DNA of 35,337 bases from Oscillospiraceae bacterium (GCA_031281195.1 JAITFS010000179.1:1-35337); one strand, 5' to 3'. Counted from the first letter of the stretch, positions 24,880 through 32,153 are shown. The notes: generated from the letters alone by a model not told the origin. Translations and numbers: made by a program.

Positions 24880-26451
24880 ATGATTAATGTTTTAGATTAT
24901 TTGGAAAATACAATAAAAACTATGAGCAACCCCGATAAACCTGCATTTATCGGGGAAAAATCATCTCTATCTTTTAATGAGCTATATATGAGAAGTCTCT
25001 CTTGTGGTAGTTATATTGCTTCAAAAGAGTTACAAAAACAACCGATTGTTGTATTCATGCAAAAAACACCTGCTATAATTGCTGCTTTCCTTGGTGTTGT
25101 TTATAGTGGTAACTATTACGTACCAATAGATTCAGAGATTACAACACTTCGTATTCGAATGATTTTGGAAGAGGTAAAATCTCCGCTTATTATATGTGAT
25201 GAGGTAACATCGAAGCTCCTTGATAAATGGAGTTCTGAGCGTGATTTGGATTGGGATTATGACTATAGTACCGTGTTGTTTAGCGATGCCGGCAGTTTTC
25301 TGATTGATTATAACAAGCTTACAGCTATTCGTAAAAGCACCATTGATGTTGACCCGTTGTATGTGGTATTTACTTCCGGTTCAACCGGTACTCCAAAAGG
25401 TGTAATAGCAACGCACCGCTCCGTCATTGACTATATAGAGAATCTGTCCGAGGTTTTGGCATTAGATTCTGATACTGTTTTTGGAAATCAATCCCCACTT
25501 TATCTTGATGCTTGTTTGAAGGAGGTTTTCCCCACATTAAAGTTTGGTGCTACTACTTATCTTATACCACCTTCACTTTTTATGTTTCCTGTAAAACTAA
25601 TAGAATATATAAATGAGCATAAAATCAACACAATTTGCTGGGTAGCTTCTGCTCTAAGTATGGTTGCAGGTCTTGGTGCTTTTTCCGTTGCAACTCCAAA
25701 ATCACTTAAAACCATCGCATTTGGCAGTGAGATTTTCCCGGTAAGACATTTTAATTTATGGAGAGATGTTTTACCAGATACTCGTTTTATACACCTTTAT
25801 GGGCCTACAGAGGCAACCGGTATGTCGTGTTTTTATGAAGTTTCAAATTCTTATGATTATAGTGGTTCAATTCCGATTGGTTCTGCATTTCCAAACACTG
25901 AGATAATTTTGCTTGATGACAATAATAATTTACCTCCGGATGGAAAGCCCGGTGAAATCTGTATTCGTGGCGCAGGGCTTAGTCTTGGTTATTTTGGTGA
26001 TAATGAGAAAACGAACTCTGCTTTTGTGCAAAATCCGCTCTCGATTTTCCCTGATATTATTTATAGAACCGGTGATATGGGTTACTATGGTTCAATTGAT
26101 TTAGAGCAGGGTGATTCCAATGATGTTCAGAGGGTTCTTTTCTATAAGGGTCGTAGAGATCATCAAATTAAGCACATGGGTTATAGGATTGAGCTTGCTG
26201 AGATAGAGCTTATGGCTGCTAGTTTTGACGGGGTGGGGCTTGCATGTGCGGTTTTTGATAATGAAAATAGTAGGATAATTCTTTATTATATGAGTGATAG
26301 TGTTGATAAATCTGATGTTAAGGCTTTTCTTAAGGCTAATCTTCCTCGTTATATGCTACCTCAAACAATTATTCATTGCGATAATATGCCTAAAACCGCA
26401 GGTGGCAAAATCGACAGAGTAAAGCTACTGGAGTTAGGAAGCAGAAAGTAA
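24880..26451 (+). CDS. Stand-alone amino-acid adenylation enzyme, DltA-like
   Basis: AMP-binding enzyme of 523 aa, the size of DltA. Core motifs are A3 VFTSGSTGTPKG (163-174), A5 HLYGPTEATG (305-314), A7 YRTGDMG (395-401), A8 GRRDHQIKHMGYRIE (424-438) and A10 PKTAGGKIDR with Lys510. It should activate an amino acid as aminoacyl-AMP and load it on the carrier encoded next. Aligning by eye to GrsA, the first pocket positions are Asp210, Ala211 and Lys214. Asp210 fits an alpha-amino acid, and D-A-K is the start of a known glutamate code, but the remaining positions do not match that code. DltA's FCGE cysteine is absent (AFGSE here), so plain D-alanine is not assured. No condensation or thioesterase domain. 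It starts 4 nt after the racemase stop. Confidence 0.9.
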   Translation: MINVLDYLENTIKTMSNPDKPAFIGEKSSLSFNELYMRSLSCGSYIASKELQKQPIVVFMQKTPAIIAAFLGVVYSGNYYVPIDSEITTLRIRMILEEVKSPLIICDEVTSKLLDKWSSERDLDWDYDYSTVLFSDAGSFLIDYNKLTAIRKSTIDVDPLYVVFTSGSTGTPKGVIATHRSVIDYIENLSEVLALDSDTVFGNQSPLYLDACLKEVFPTLKFGATTYLIPPSLFMFPVKLIEYINEHKINTICWVASALSMVAGLGAFSVATPKSLKTIAFGSEIFPVRHFNLWRDVLPDTRFIHLYGPTEATGMSCFYEVSNSYDYSGSIPIGSAFPNTEIILLDDNNNLPPDGKPGEICIRGAGLSLGYFGDNEKTNSAFVQNPLSIFPDIIYRTGDMGYYGSIDLEQGDSNDVQRVLFYKGRRDHQIKHMGYRIELAEIELMAASFDGVGLACAVFDNENSRIILYYMSDSVDKSDVKAFLKANLPRYMLPQTIIHCDNMPKTAGGKIDRVKLLELGSRK

Positions 26452-26457
26452 AGAGCT

Positions 26458-26685
26458 ATGGAAAAACTATTAGAGATTTTACAGGAAATGCATGAGGATA
26501 TAGATTTTTCTACTCATGTTTCGCTTATTGATGATAAAGTCATCGATTCTTTTGATATTATCACTCTTATTGCAGAGATTGATGATAGAATTGGTGTAAC
26601 AATTCCTCCTGAAGAGCTTATTCCTAAAAACTTCAACTCATTCTCCGCAATGGTGAATCTTATAAATAAACTTGAGAATGAGTAA
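26458..26685 (+). CDS. Acyl/aminoacyl carrier protein, DltC-like
   Basis: A 75-residue, acidic, all-helical carrier protein. The phosphopantetheine-attachment serine lies in KVIDSFDIITLIAEID (Ser31), matching the D-S-[FL]-[DE] motif of DltC and ACP. Six nucleotides separate it from the adenylation gene, so it is almost surely the partner loaded by that enzyme and would present the aminoacyl thioester to the MBOAT protein. It is the last gene of the operon; a palindromic repeat follows directly. Confidence 0.9.
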   Translation: MEKLLEILQEMHEDIDFSTHVSLIDDKVIDSFDIITLIAEIDDRIGVTIPPEELIPKNFNSFSAMVNLINKLENE

Positions 26686-26690
26686 CTACT

Positions 26691-26751
26691 TGACAAATCA
26701 CCCTAAGTCAACTTTGTTGACTTTATCCTCATTTACTAAAGAGGGCATGGA
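26691..26751. repeat. Palindromic intergenic repeat, copy A
   Basis: Starts TGACAAATCACCC and ends CTAAAGAGGGCATGGA, the same ends and orientation as copy B near 27650. It contains a perfect hairpin AAGTCAAC-TTT-GTTGACTT (26705-26723). It separates the convergent carrier-protein and YitT genes and may act as a transcription barrier, though there is no U-tract. Confidence 0.75.
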
Positions 26752-26753
26752 AT

Positions 26754-27590
26754 CTACACACTGCCGCTGTCGTAGGTGAAGCCTTGTCCGTGGACGTCTG
26801 CAACTGTGTCTGTTATCATAAATGCTTTTTTATCGTGATTGTCTACTACTGTGAGTAAGTCGCGATAATTTTTTGTGTCGAGTGTTACCATTATCATCTC
26901 GCGTGCTTCTCGCTGATAACCGCCAAGTACCGGTATCAGTGTAACTCCCCTGCCAATTTTATTCATAATATCATCAGTGATTTCCTGACTTTTGTTGCTA
27001 ATTATATAAACATTTTTACGTTTTCGCAGTCCGGTTTCTATGTAGGACATAATAATTGATATTATTATTACCGAAACTATTGCGTAGAAAAATGAATCAA
27101 CATTAAAGACAAATAATGTAAGGATTATTACTATTCCATCAGATAATAATAATCCGATTGATGGGCTGAGTTTAAAATATTTCTTTAGTATGAGCGGTGG
27201 TAAGCTTGTTCCTCCGCTTGATGCGTTATTTGCGTATAATGTCGATGCTGCAACTGCCATAAACATACAACCTACAAGCATTGAGAGCATCGGGTCTTCA
27301 ACGATTTCCATTTGTGGTATTAATCTTATTGCAACCGGCAGTAAAGCTGCTCCTAAAACTGTGTTAAAAAATGCTTCTTTTCCCAAAAATACTAGAGCAC
27401 ATGCAAGTATTATCAAGTTTGCGACAAATACTGTTATAGCTCTGTCAAATCCAAACCATGTTTCAAACACAATCGCAAGTCCTGTGATTCCTCCTGCTGC
27501 AATAGAGTGCGGTCCAAAAAAAAGGTTGACAGCTACAGCTATCAAACATATTGCGATGACAATAATTACAATCTTTTTTACATGCTTCAT
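26754..27590 (-). CDS. YitT family membrane protein (DUF161-DUF2179)
   Basis: A protein of about 278 aa with five or six hydrophobic helices up to about residue 185 and a soluble C-terminal DUF2179 domain (NVYIISNKSQEITDDIMNKI, GVTLIPVLGGYQ, MIMVTLDTKNY). GPHSIAAGGITGLAIV and ANNASSGGTSLPPLI are typical loops of the YitT family. The family is common in Firmicutes and its transport role is not established. I take ATG 27590, with GGAGG about 5 nt upstream, over the track's TTG at 27602. The upstream region has TATAAT (27608-27613) and TTGACA (27626-27631) on this strand, but only 12 nt apart, so the promoter is unclear. The gene is bracketed by directly repeated palindromic elements. Confidence 0.88.
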   Translation of the reverse strand: MKHVKKIVIIVIAICLIAVAVNLFFGPHSIAAGGITGLAIVFETWFGFDRAITVFVANLIILACALVFLGKEAFFNTVLGAALLPVAIRLIPQMEIVEDPMLSMLVGCMFMAVAASTLYANNASSGGTSLPPLILKKYFKLSPSIGLLLSDGIVIILTLFVFNVDSFFYAIVSVIIISIIMSYIETGLRKRKNVYIISNKSQEITDDIMNKIGRGVTLIPVLGGYQREAREMIMVTLDTKNYRDLLTVVDNHDKKAFMITDTVADVHGQGFTYDSGSV

Positions 27591-27649
27591 ATATACCTCC
27601 AATATCTATTATAACTTTATTAATCTGTCAATGAAGTACTTTTGTCCTA

Positions 27650-27738
27650 TGACAAATCACCCGCCCTCTCGCAAATTGTCGAGATTCAAATCACCCGCCC
27701 TCTGCGGAGGGCACCCTCTTTGCTAAAGAGGGCATGGA
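27650..27738. repeat. Palindromic intergenic repeat, copy B
   Basis: Begins TGACAAATCACCC and ends CTAAAGAGGGCATGGA like copy A. Inside are two direct copies of AAATCACCCGCCCTCT (27654 and 27688, 34 nt apart) and two hairpins: GCCCTC-TGCG-GAGGGC (27697-27712) and CCCTCTTT-GCT-AAAGAGGG (27714-27732). From memory, similar palindromic units are scattered between genes in gut Clostridia. Confidence 0.8.
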
Positions 27739-27752
27739 CGTTCTACTATCCA

Positions 27753-27791
27753 TTCCCTATTCCCTATTCCCTAGTCCCTATTCCCTAGTCC
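27753..27791. repeat. Heptanucleotide tandem repeat (TTCCCTA)n
   Basis: Five units of 7 nt: TTCCCTA three times, GTCCCTA, TTCCCTA, then a partial GTCC. On the minus strand this reads TAGGGAA. The array overlaps the 3' end of the TIM-barrel gene and supplies its last codons and stop. Confidence 0.9.
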
Positions 27792-28452
27792 TGTATTTTT
27801 CCATCATGGTTTTGAAGATTTCTGCTGTTGTTGGGGGTGTCCATGTTATTGCGTTTGCTCCTGCGTTTATTGTGTCCTCTATTGATTGATCACTTGGTCC
27901 TCCTGTTGCGATTATTGCTGCATTTGGAAACTCTTTTCTGATTTTTTCAACTACTTTTGGCGTGTTTACTGCTGCTGATACATTTAATATTGCTGCACCT
28001 GCTTCTATTCGACCTAAAATATCCTCGTTTTCACTTCCAACAGTAACGATAATTGGTATATCAATTACATCACGAACTTGTTTGATGGTGCTGTTTGGTG
28101 TTGGTGAGTTTAATACAATTCCAAATGCTCCTTGAAACTCTGCGTCTGTTGCTAGCTGGACTACACGTTTTCCCGTTGTAGTTCCACCACCAACTCCGCT
28201 TAGTACAGGTATGTCTGATGCTGTAATAATCGCATGTGTAATAATCGGCTGTGGTGTAAACGGGTAGACGGCAATAACAGCATCAGCATTGATGTTTCGG
28301 ATTATTGCTATATCGGTGCTGAATACGAGTGATTTTATTCGTCTGCCGAATATTCGTATTCCTCCACATTTACTGATTGATCTTGGTACTTCAATCATGT
28401 GGCTTCTAAGCACTCCGCTGTATTCAGGTATTATACGTTCTGTGTTTTCCAA
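27778..28452 (-). CDS. TIM-barrel protein of unknown function (clostridial 'hydrolase')
   Basis: A beta/alpha-barrel protein of 224 aa. Conserved blocks include YSGVLRSHMIEVPRSI, IRIFGRRIKSLVFSTDIAII, NADAVIAVYPFTPQP, GVGGGTTTGKRVV, AGAAILNVSAA and the phosphate-binding-like IIATGGPSDQSI with AGANAITWTPP. I recall closely similar Firmicutes proteins annotated only as hydrolase; no activity is established. The start is a TTG with a weak ribosome binding site, kept because the N-terminal PGVLRSH block belongs to the family. The final residues (TRE) and stop codon fall inside the heptanucleotide repeat, so the natural C-terminus may have been trimmed or extended by repeat growth. It probably has its own promoter and lies 91 nt after darA. 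Confidence 0.75.
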   Translation of the reverse strand: MENTERIIPEYSGVLRSHMIEVPRSISKCGGIRIFGRRIKSLVFSTDIAIIRNINADAVIAVYPFTPQPIITHAIITASDIPVLSGVGGGTTTGKRVVQLATDAEFQGAFGIVLNSPTPNSTIKQVRDVIDIPIIVTVGSENEDILGRIEAGAAILNVSAAVNTPKVVEKIRKEFPNAAIIATGGPSDQSIEDTINAGANAITWTPPTTAEIFKTMMEKYRTRE

Positions 28453-28475
28453 TAGATTTTACCGTTTTTCTCATA

Positions 28476-28503
28476 ATTATATTTTGTCCGTGCTTTTTTA
28501 CAA
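28476..28503 (-). promoter_or_regulatory. Promoter for the TIM-barrel gene
   Basis: On the minus strand TTGTAA, a 16-nt spacer and TATAAT. The predicted start near 28469 gives a leader of about 17 nt. Confidence 0.55.
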
Positions 28504-28543
28504 GATGGACATTATTCCTGTGATTAAATACTAATTTGCTTTA

Positions 28544-28870
28544 TTAGATTTTTATAAACTGGTCTATCGGCAGGACAAATACTGTTGCGCCACCGACTGT
28601 GACTTCAACAAGAGGTGCATTTATAAAGCCGCCAATAGCCGAGTTTGTAATTGATGGCATAGGCTGGCTGCGGCTTTTTGATTTATCACGAATGATGTCA
28701 ATGGCTTCATTGACTCTGTCATCGTCAACGCCAGTGATGATGGTGACGTTACCCGACATTAAAAATCCACCTGTTGTTGCAAGCTTTGTGATTGAGAATC
28801 CTGCTTGTGTCATGCTGCGTATGACTGACTGCGCGTCTTCACTGCTAACTATTGCCAGTACAAGCTTCAT
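28544..28870 (-). CDS. darA: Cyclic-di-AMP receptor, DarA/PstA family
   Basis: A PII-like protein of 108 aa (DUF970). The sequence matches DarA/PstA closely: MKLVLAIVSSEDAQSVI, the TTGGFLMSGNVTIITGVDDD block that forms the ligand pocket, and GGATVFVLPIDQF at the end. Family members are cytoplasmic trimers that bind c-di-AMP; their output target is not settled. A strong AGAGGAGG lies before the ATG. It follows the MATE gene by 43 nt on the same strand, so the two may be co-transcribed. Confidence 0.95.
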   Translation of the reverse strand: MKLVLAIVSSEDAQSVIRSMTQAGFSITKLATTGGFLMSGNVTIITGVDDDRVNEAIDIIRDKSKSRSQPMPSITNSAIGGFINAPLVEVTVGGATVFVLPIDQFIKI

Positions 28871-28913
28871 GTTGGAATCCTCCTCTTTTTCTATGTAATA
28901 AAGTTTATCATAG

Positions 28914-30665
28914 TTAAGTTTTCAATGCAACTACCAAACTGTTTATACCAAATGTCTCTTTATAATATACTTTTTTTGCTGATTCTGTTATATATTTTAT
29001 GCCTAAAACTTCAACGCTTTCGTCTATGTTTTCTGCTGTTTCCAGGCGTTGCTTGTAGTATTCGATTGGGTTAAAGCGTTTTCCTGAATTACGCAATCTT
29101 AATACAATATTCTCCTCAAACAAAGCAAGACGAACAGATACATCTCCTCCCTGTTCGTTGTTTTTTGTTATAAGAATAATCATTTCTTCTATAGCGAGAG
29201 CCAAGAGTAGTGTTTTCTTTTTATCCATTTTTTGTTGATTACAAAAAGTCTCCACAGCGGCTGATGCTTTACCTGCTTCATTTGAATCCCGGGCAACTGA
29301 AAATGAAAGAACTGCATCTTTTGTTTCGGTTGTATCAAGTAATAATGGAAATGACAGGTTTTTATTCTTTTTTCGTACAAACATTAGTATTAAAGGTAGA
29401 ATGATTAAAATTAAAGCCATTCCAATCGGCATGTATAACCAAAATACATCAACAAATAAAATAGCAAATATTGTCACTGATATAAGTGGAAGAATTAAAT
29501 CCTGACATAATACAAGTATGTTTGCGAGTTTTATAAAACGAAATGCTGTGTACCATGAGATAAAAAGTGAGCTGATAACATATATAAACGAGTAAATACA
29601 AAAGCATACTAATGCAAATAAAATACTGTCGGTAACTCCAAAAATACCTGCTACAAATCTATTAAAAACTAATAGTAATATTGTTGCAATTATCATAAAA
29701 ATACTACAAAAACGAAACATTTCCCGTGAGAGCTGACGTAGACTAATAATGTCTCGTTCTTCGTGTAAAATACTTGAAATTGGTATCTGTACTCCTGAAA
29801 TCCCGTTTGCAAGAGCAATAACAAAACGTTGTAACATGTTCAAAATGCTAAATATTGCAATTGCAGCTACTCCAACAAAGTTTAGCAATATTATGTTAAT
29901 AACAAACATTGCTGCAAAACGAAATAGTCTTACAAATGCCGGAGGGCTGCCTATTGATAAAACAGGTAATAAATCTTTACCAAAATTACGTGGAATACGC
30001 AATTTCATGCGATTTTTTGTGGTGTGAATCATAATAAAACCTAAAATTGTTGAAACCACCGCAGAGATTAACTGAGAAATAGCAAGTGCAATAATACCCA
30101 TGTTTAACACATATATAAATAACAGGACTAATACTACACTCATAATTGATTGAATAGTATTAAATATCAAAACAACCGGTGTTCTTCCTATTAACCTTGC
30201 CCAATACATAGGTACATATATTGTTATTATAATGCAGTTTGCAAGTATTATAGGTAAAAATAATAGTGAAGCATACCTGTATAACTCACCACTTCCGGCT
30301 ATCACTGACAATATCGTTTCTCTGAAAATCATACTCAAGATAAAAAGAGTTGTTGCACACAGTGTAGTTAAGATAATTGATAAAGTGTAGAGCTCATAAA
30401 CACGATTGTCATCATCTGCCGCTATATATTTTGCAGCAGTTGATGCTGCACCACTTGCTATTACCGTGCCAAAAAAACCTGTTAAAAAGAAAAATGGTGC
30501 AAATATACCAACAACTGCCAGACCAACCTCACCTAACACTAAACCGGCTACAGCTCCGCATACAATCGGTGCAACATGCGCAACAGATAATGCTGATACA
30601 CTGTAGACAGCATTTTTAAGAAAAACTTTTTTTACTAGCCCGCTATTATCTTCGTATAAATTCAT
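28914..30665 (-). CDS. MATE-family transporter fused to an RsbW-like ATPase domain
   Basis: A protein of about 583 aa. Residues about 1-450 form a MATE/polysaccharide-flippase type transporter with about 12 hydrophobic helices in two halves (start KNAVYSVSALSVAHVAPIVCG). A further ~130 residues follow, facing the cytoplasm: TLLLALAIEEMIILITKNN takes the place of the RsbW-type N-box helix, VLRLRNSGKRFNPIEYY resembles the G1 box, and GIKYITESAKKVYYKETFG resembles the C-terminal part of anti-sigma-factor kinases. The N-box Asn and G1 glycine pattern are degenerate, so ATP binding is uncertain. The start is ATG 30665; the longer track ORF (30803) runs through an inverted repeat. It lies upstream of darA. 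The cargo is unknown. Confidence 0.85.
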   Translation of the reverse strand: MNLYEDNSGLVKKVFLKNAVYSVSALSVAHVAPIVCGAVAGLVLGEVGLAVVGIFAPFFFLTGFFGTVIASGAASTAAKYIAADDDNRVYELYTLSIILTTLCATTLFILSMIFRETILSVIAGSGELYRYASLLFLPIILANCIIITIYVPMYWARLIGRTPVVLIFNTIQSIMSVVLVLLFIYVLNMGIIALAISQLISAVVSTILGFIMIHTTKNRMKLRIPRNFGKDLLPVLSIGSPPAFVRLFRFAAMFVINIILLNFVGVAAIAIFSILNMLQRFVIALANGISGVQIPISSILHEERDIISLRQLSREMFRFCSIFMIIATILLLVFNRFVAGIFGVTDSILFALVCFCIYSFIYVISSLFISWYTAFRFIKLANILVLCQDLILPLISVTIFAILFVDVFWLYMPIGMALILIILPLILMFVRKKNKNLSFPLLLDTTETKDAVLSFSVARDSNEAGKASAAVETFCNQQKMDKKKTLLLALAIEEMIILITKNNEQGGDVSVRLALFEENIVLRLRNSGKRFNPIEYYKQRLETAENIDESVEVLGIKYITESAKKVYYKETFGINSLVVALKT

Positions 30666-30705
30666 TAAGATGTACCACTTCTTACTTACTCTATTTGTTT
30701 TAATT

Positions 30706-30733
30706 AGTATATCATATAAACATATATTAGTAA
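30706..30733 (-). promoter_or_regulatory. Candidate promoter for the MATE-darA genes
   Basis: On the minus strand TTACTA, a 16-nt spacer and TATACT, about 41 nt before the ATG. The -35 is imperfect. Confidence 0.45.
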
Positions 30734-30734
30734 T

Positions 30735-30840
30735 AATATTTCTATAATAGTCTCTTTTCCGAAACGCTGAGCCTCCATGCTCAGAGTTTCGGCGCTCCGC
30801 CATCCTTGGCTTCGCTTTCCGAGACCATTATAAGAATATT
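30735..30840. repeat. 106-bp inverted-repeat element between divergent genes
   Basis: Outer arms of 20 nt (AATATTTCTATAATAGTCTC, and its inverted copy at 30821-30840) match at 17 positions. Inside lies a strong hairpin CCGAAAC-G-CTGAGC-CTCCAT-GCTCAG-A-GTTTCGG (30759-30792). No coding potential. It is placed between the MATE and VanY promoters and looks like a small non-autonomous palindromic element. Confidence 0.75.
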
Positions 30841-30864
30841 AATACATGAGACATTGGGATATGC

Positions 30865-30893
30865 TTGACTAAAAGAAACTTAGGTATTAGAAT
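30865..30893 (+). promoter_or_regulatory. Promoter of the VanY-like gene, predicted leaderless
   Basis: TTGACT, a 17-nt spacer and TAGAAT. The -10 ends 6 nt before ATG 30900, so the predicted transcript start coincides with the start codon. No Shine-Dalgarno sequence. Confidence 0.7.
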
Positions 30894-30899
30894 GGTTTT

Positions 30900-32153
30900 A
30901 TGTTGAAAAAACCAGTGATTTCTATATTTATAGCTTTTATCGTTCTTAGTACGGTTGTTAGTGTAACTATTGCAAGTGCAATTGATCCGGATGAGAATGA
31001 TGTTTATCCGCTATGTGTTTATGATGTTTTAAGCGAGTTAGAGATTGATTTCGCTGAGTATGTTGCATTACTAAAACCTCTTTCACACACAGGCGAGTAT
31101 CAGCATTTTTTAAGTGAAAACAAAACAAGATATGAGGCTTTTCAAAATGAAAATCCTGAAATGCCAAGAGATGTTGTGCTTGCGTATGTTAATGCAAATA
31201 TTGATTTGGAGTTTTTTAGAGATATTGTTGAAATACAAAACCCGGACAGTTTGTATGTTCTTGTTAATAAGAATCATATTCTTCCGAGAAACTGGTCACC
31301 TGATGATTTGTTTTTGATTGATTCATGGCGAAGAGTACGCAAGGAAGCTGCTTTTAATTTTCTTATGATGCAGGTTGAAATGGAAAATCATGATTTATCA
31401 ATAAATACTGTAAGTGCATATCGCTCTTTTGGGTCTCAAGCTATGTCACACGCTAATGCCTCTGAACTACAAGGATTAACGATAACAGACTCTGCAATTG
31501 CAAGACCCGGTCATTCTGAGCACCAGACAGGACTTGCTATCGATTTATTAAGCAGATCATCACGAGGTTCTTTAAGTGGTTCGCATTTTCAAGATTCTTA
31601 CGAGTTTGAATGGTTGTCACAAAATGCACATAAATACGGGTTTATACTCCGTTATCCGGAGGAGTATTCTGATGTACACGGTTATATTTTTGAGCCTTGG
31701 CACTGGCGTTATATCGGGGTTGAGATTGCAACTGTGATGTTTGATGAGGGTATCTCTTTATTTGAAGAGTTTTATGGAAGATATTTGGTGCTTGGTGTGT
31801 TGGAAAATGCAGTTGTTGCTATAAATACGATAAGAGAGCTTGAATTGCTTGCGATTTTTGAAGCGGAGGAAATTGCAAGACTTGAGGCAGAAGCGGAGGC
31901 AGAAGCCGAAGCACAAAGACTAGCTGAAGAAGCTCTGGCAAAGCTTGAAGCAGAGGAAGCGGAAAGACTTGGCGCTATGGAAATGCTAAAAAGCTCGGAA
32001 ATGGGAATAGAGGAGCAAGATAGTATAAACACAACCGAGATTGTTGATGAAACAAATCTCAGTGTGTTTACAGTTGTTATTTTACCTTTTTTATCATTAG
32101 GGTTTTGTGCTGTAGCTATTAAGGTTGCTACAGTAATAGTTAGCCGGAAGTAA
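30900..32153 (+). CDS. VanY-like D-Ala-D-Ala carboxypeptidase with C-terminal anchor
   Basis: M15B metallopeptidase of 417 aa. A signal peptide or membrane helix (about 4-27) is followed by an N-terminal region and the VanY domain (about 117-275). SAYRSFGSQ, ARPGHSEHQTGLAIDL (zinc ligands H208 and D215) and the EPWHWRYIG block (Glu265, H268) are all intact. These enzymes trim the terminal D-Ala from peptidoglycan stems outside the membrane. Unusually, residues about 315-360 form a Glu/Ala-rich, coiled-coil-like helix (EAEEIARLEAEAEAEAEAQR), followed by a C-terminal membrane helix (389-413) and a basic end. The catalytic domain would then be tethered at both ends. The last 14 nt overlap the convergent GH5 gene. 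No vanR/vanS or other resistance genes are near, so it is probably a housekeeping cell-wall enzyme. Confidence 0.93.
   Translation: MLKKPVISIFIAFIVLSTVVSVTIASAIDPDENDVYPLCVYDVLSELEIDFAEYVALLKPLSHTGEYQHFLSENKTRYEAFQNENPEMPRDVVLAYVNANIDLEFFRDIVEIQNPDSLYVLVNKNHILPRNWSPDDLFLIDSWRRVRKEAAFNFLMMQVEMENHDLSINTVSAYRSFGSQAMSHANASELQGLTITDSAIARPGHSEHQTGLAIDLLSRSSRGSLSGSHFQDSYEFEWLSQNAHKYGFILRYPEEYSDVHGYIFEPWHWRYIGVEIATVMFDEGISLFEEFYGRYLVLGVLENAVVAINTIRELELLAIFEAEEIARLEAEAEAEAEAQRLAEEALAKLEAEEAERLGAMEMLKSSEMGIEEQDSINTTEIVDETNLSVFTVVILPFLSLGFCAVAIKVATVIVSRK

Noticed and set aside
27190-27726. 178-aa plus-strand ORF
   Set aside because: Antisense to yitT, whose family match is strong; it also reads through the intergenic repeat.
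27753-27791. Possible CRISPR-like array
   Set aside because: The unit is only 7 nt with no spacers and no cas genes; it is a simple tandem repeat.
30666-30803. N-terminal extension of the MATE ORF (MAERRNSEHGG...)
   Set aside because: It runs through the inverted-repeat element and the candidate promoter; MATE homology begins near ATG 30665.
31772-32032. 86-aa Ser/Ala-rich minus-strand ORF
   Set aside because: Mirror image of the Glu/Ala-rich coding repeat of the VanY-like gene; no ribosome binding site or family match.
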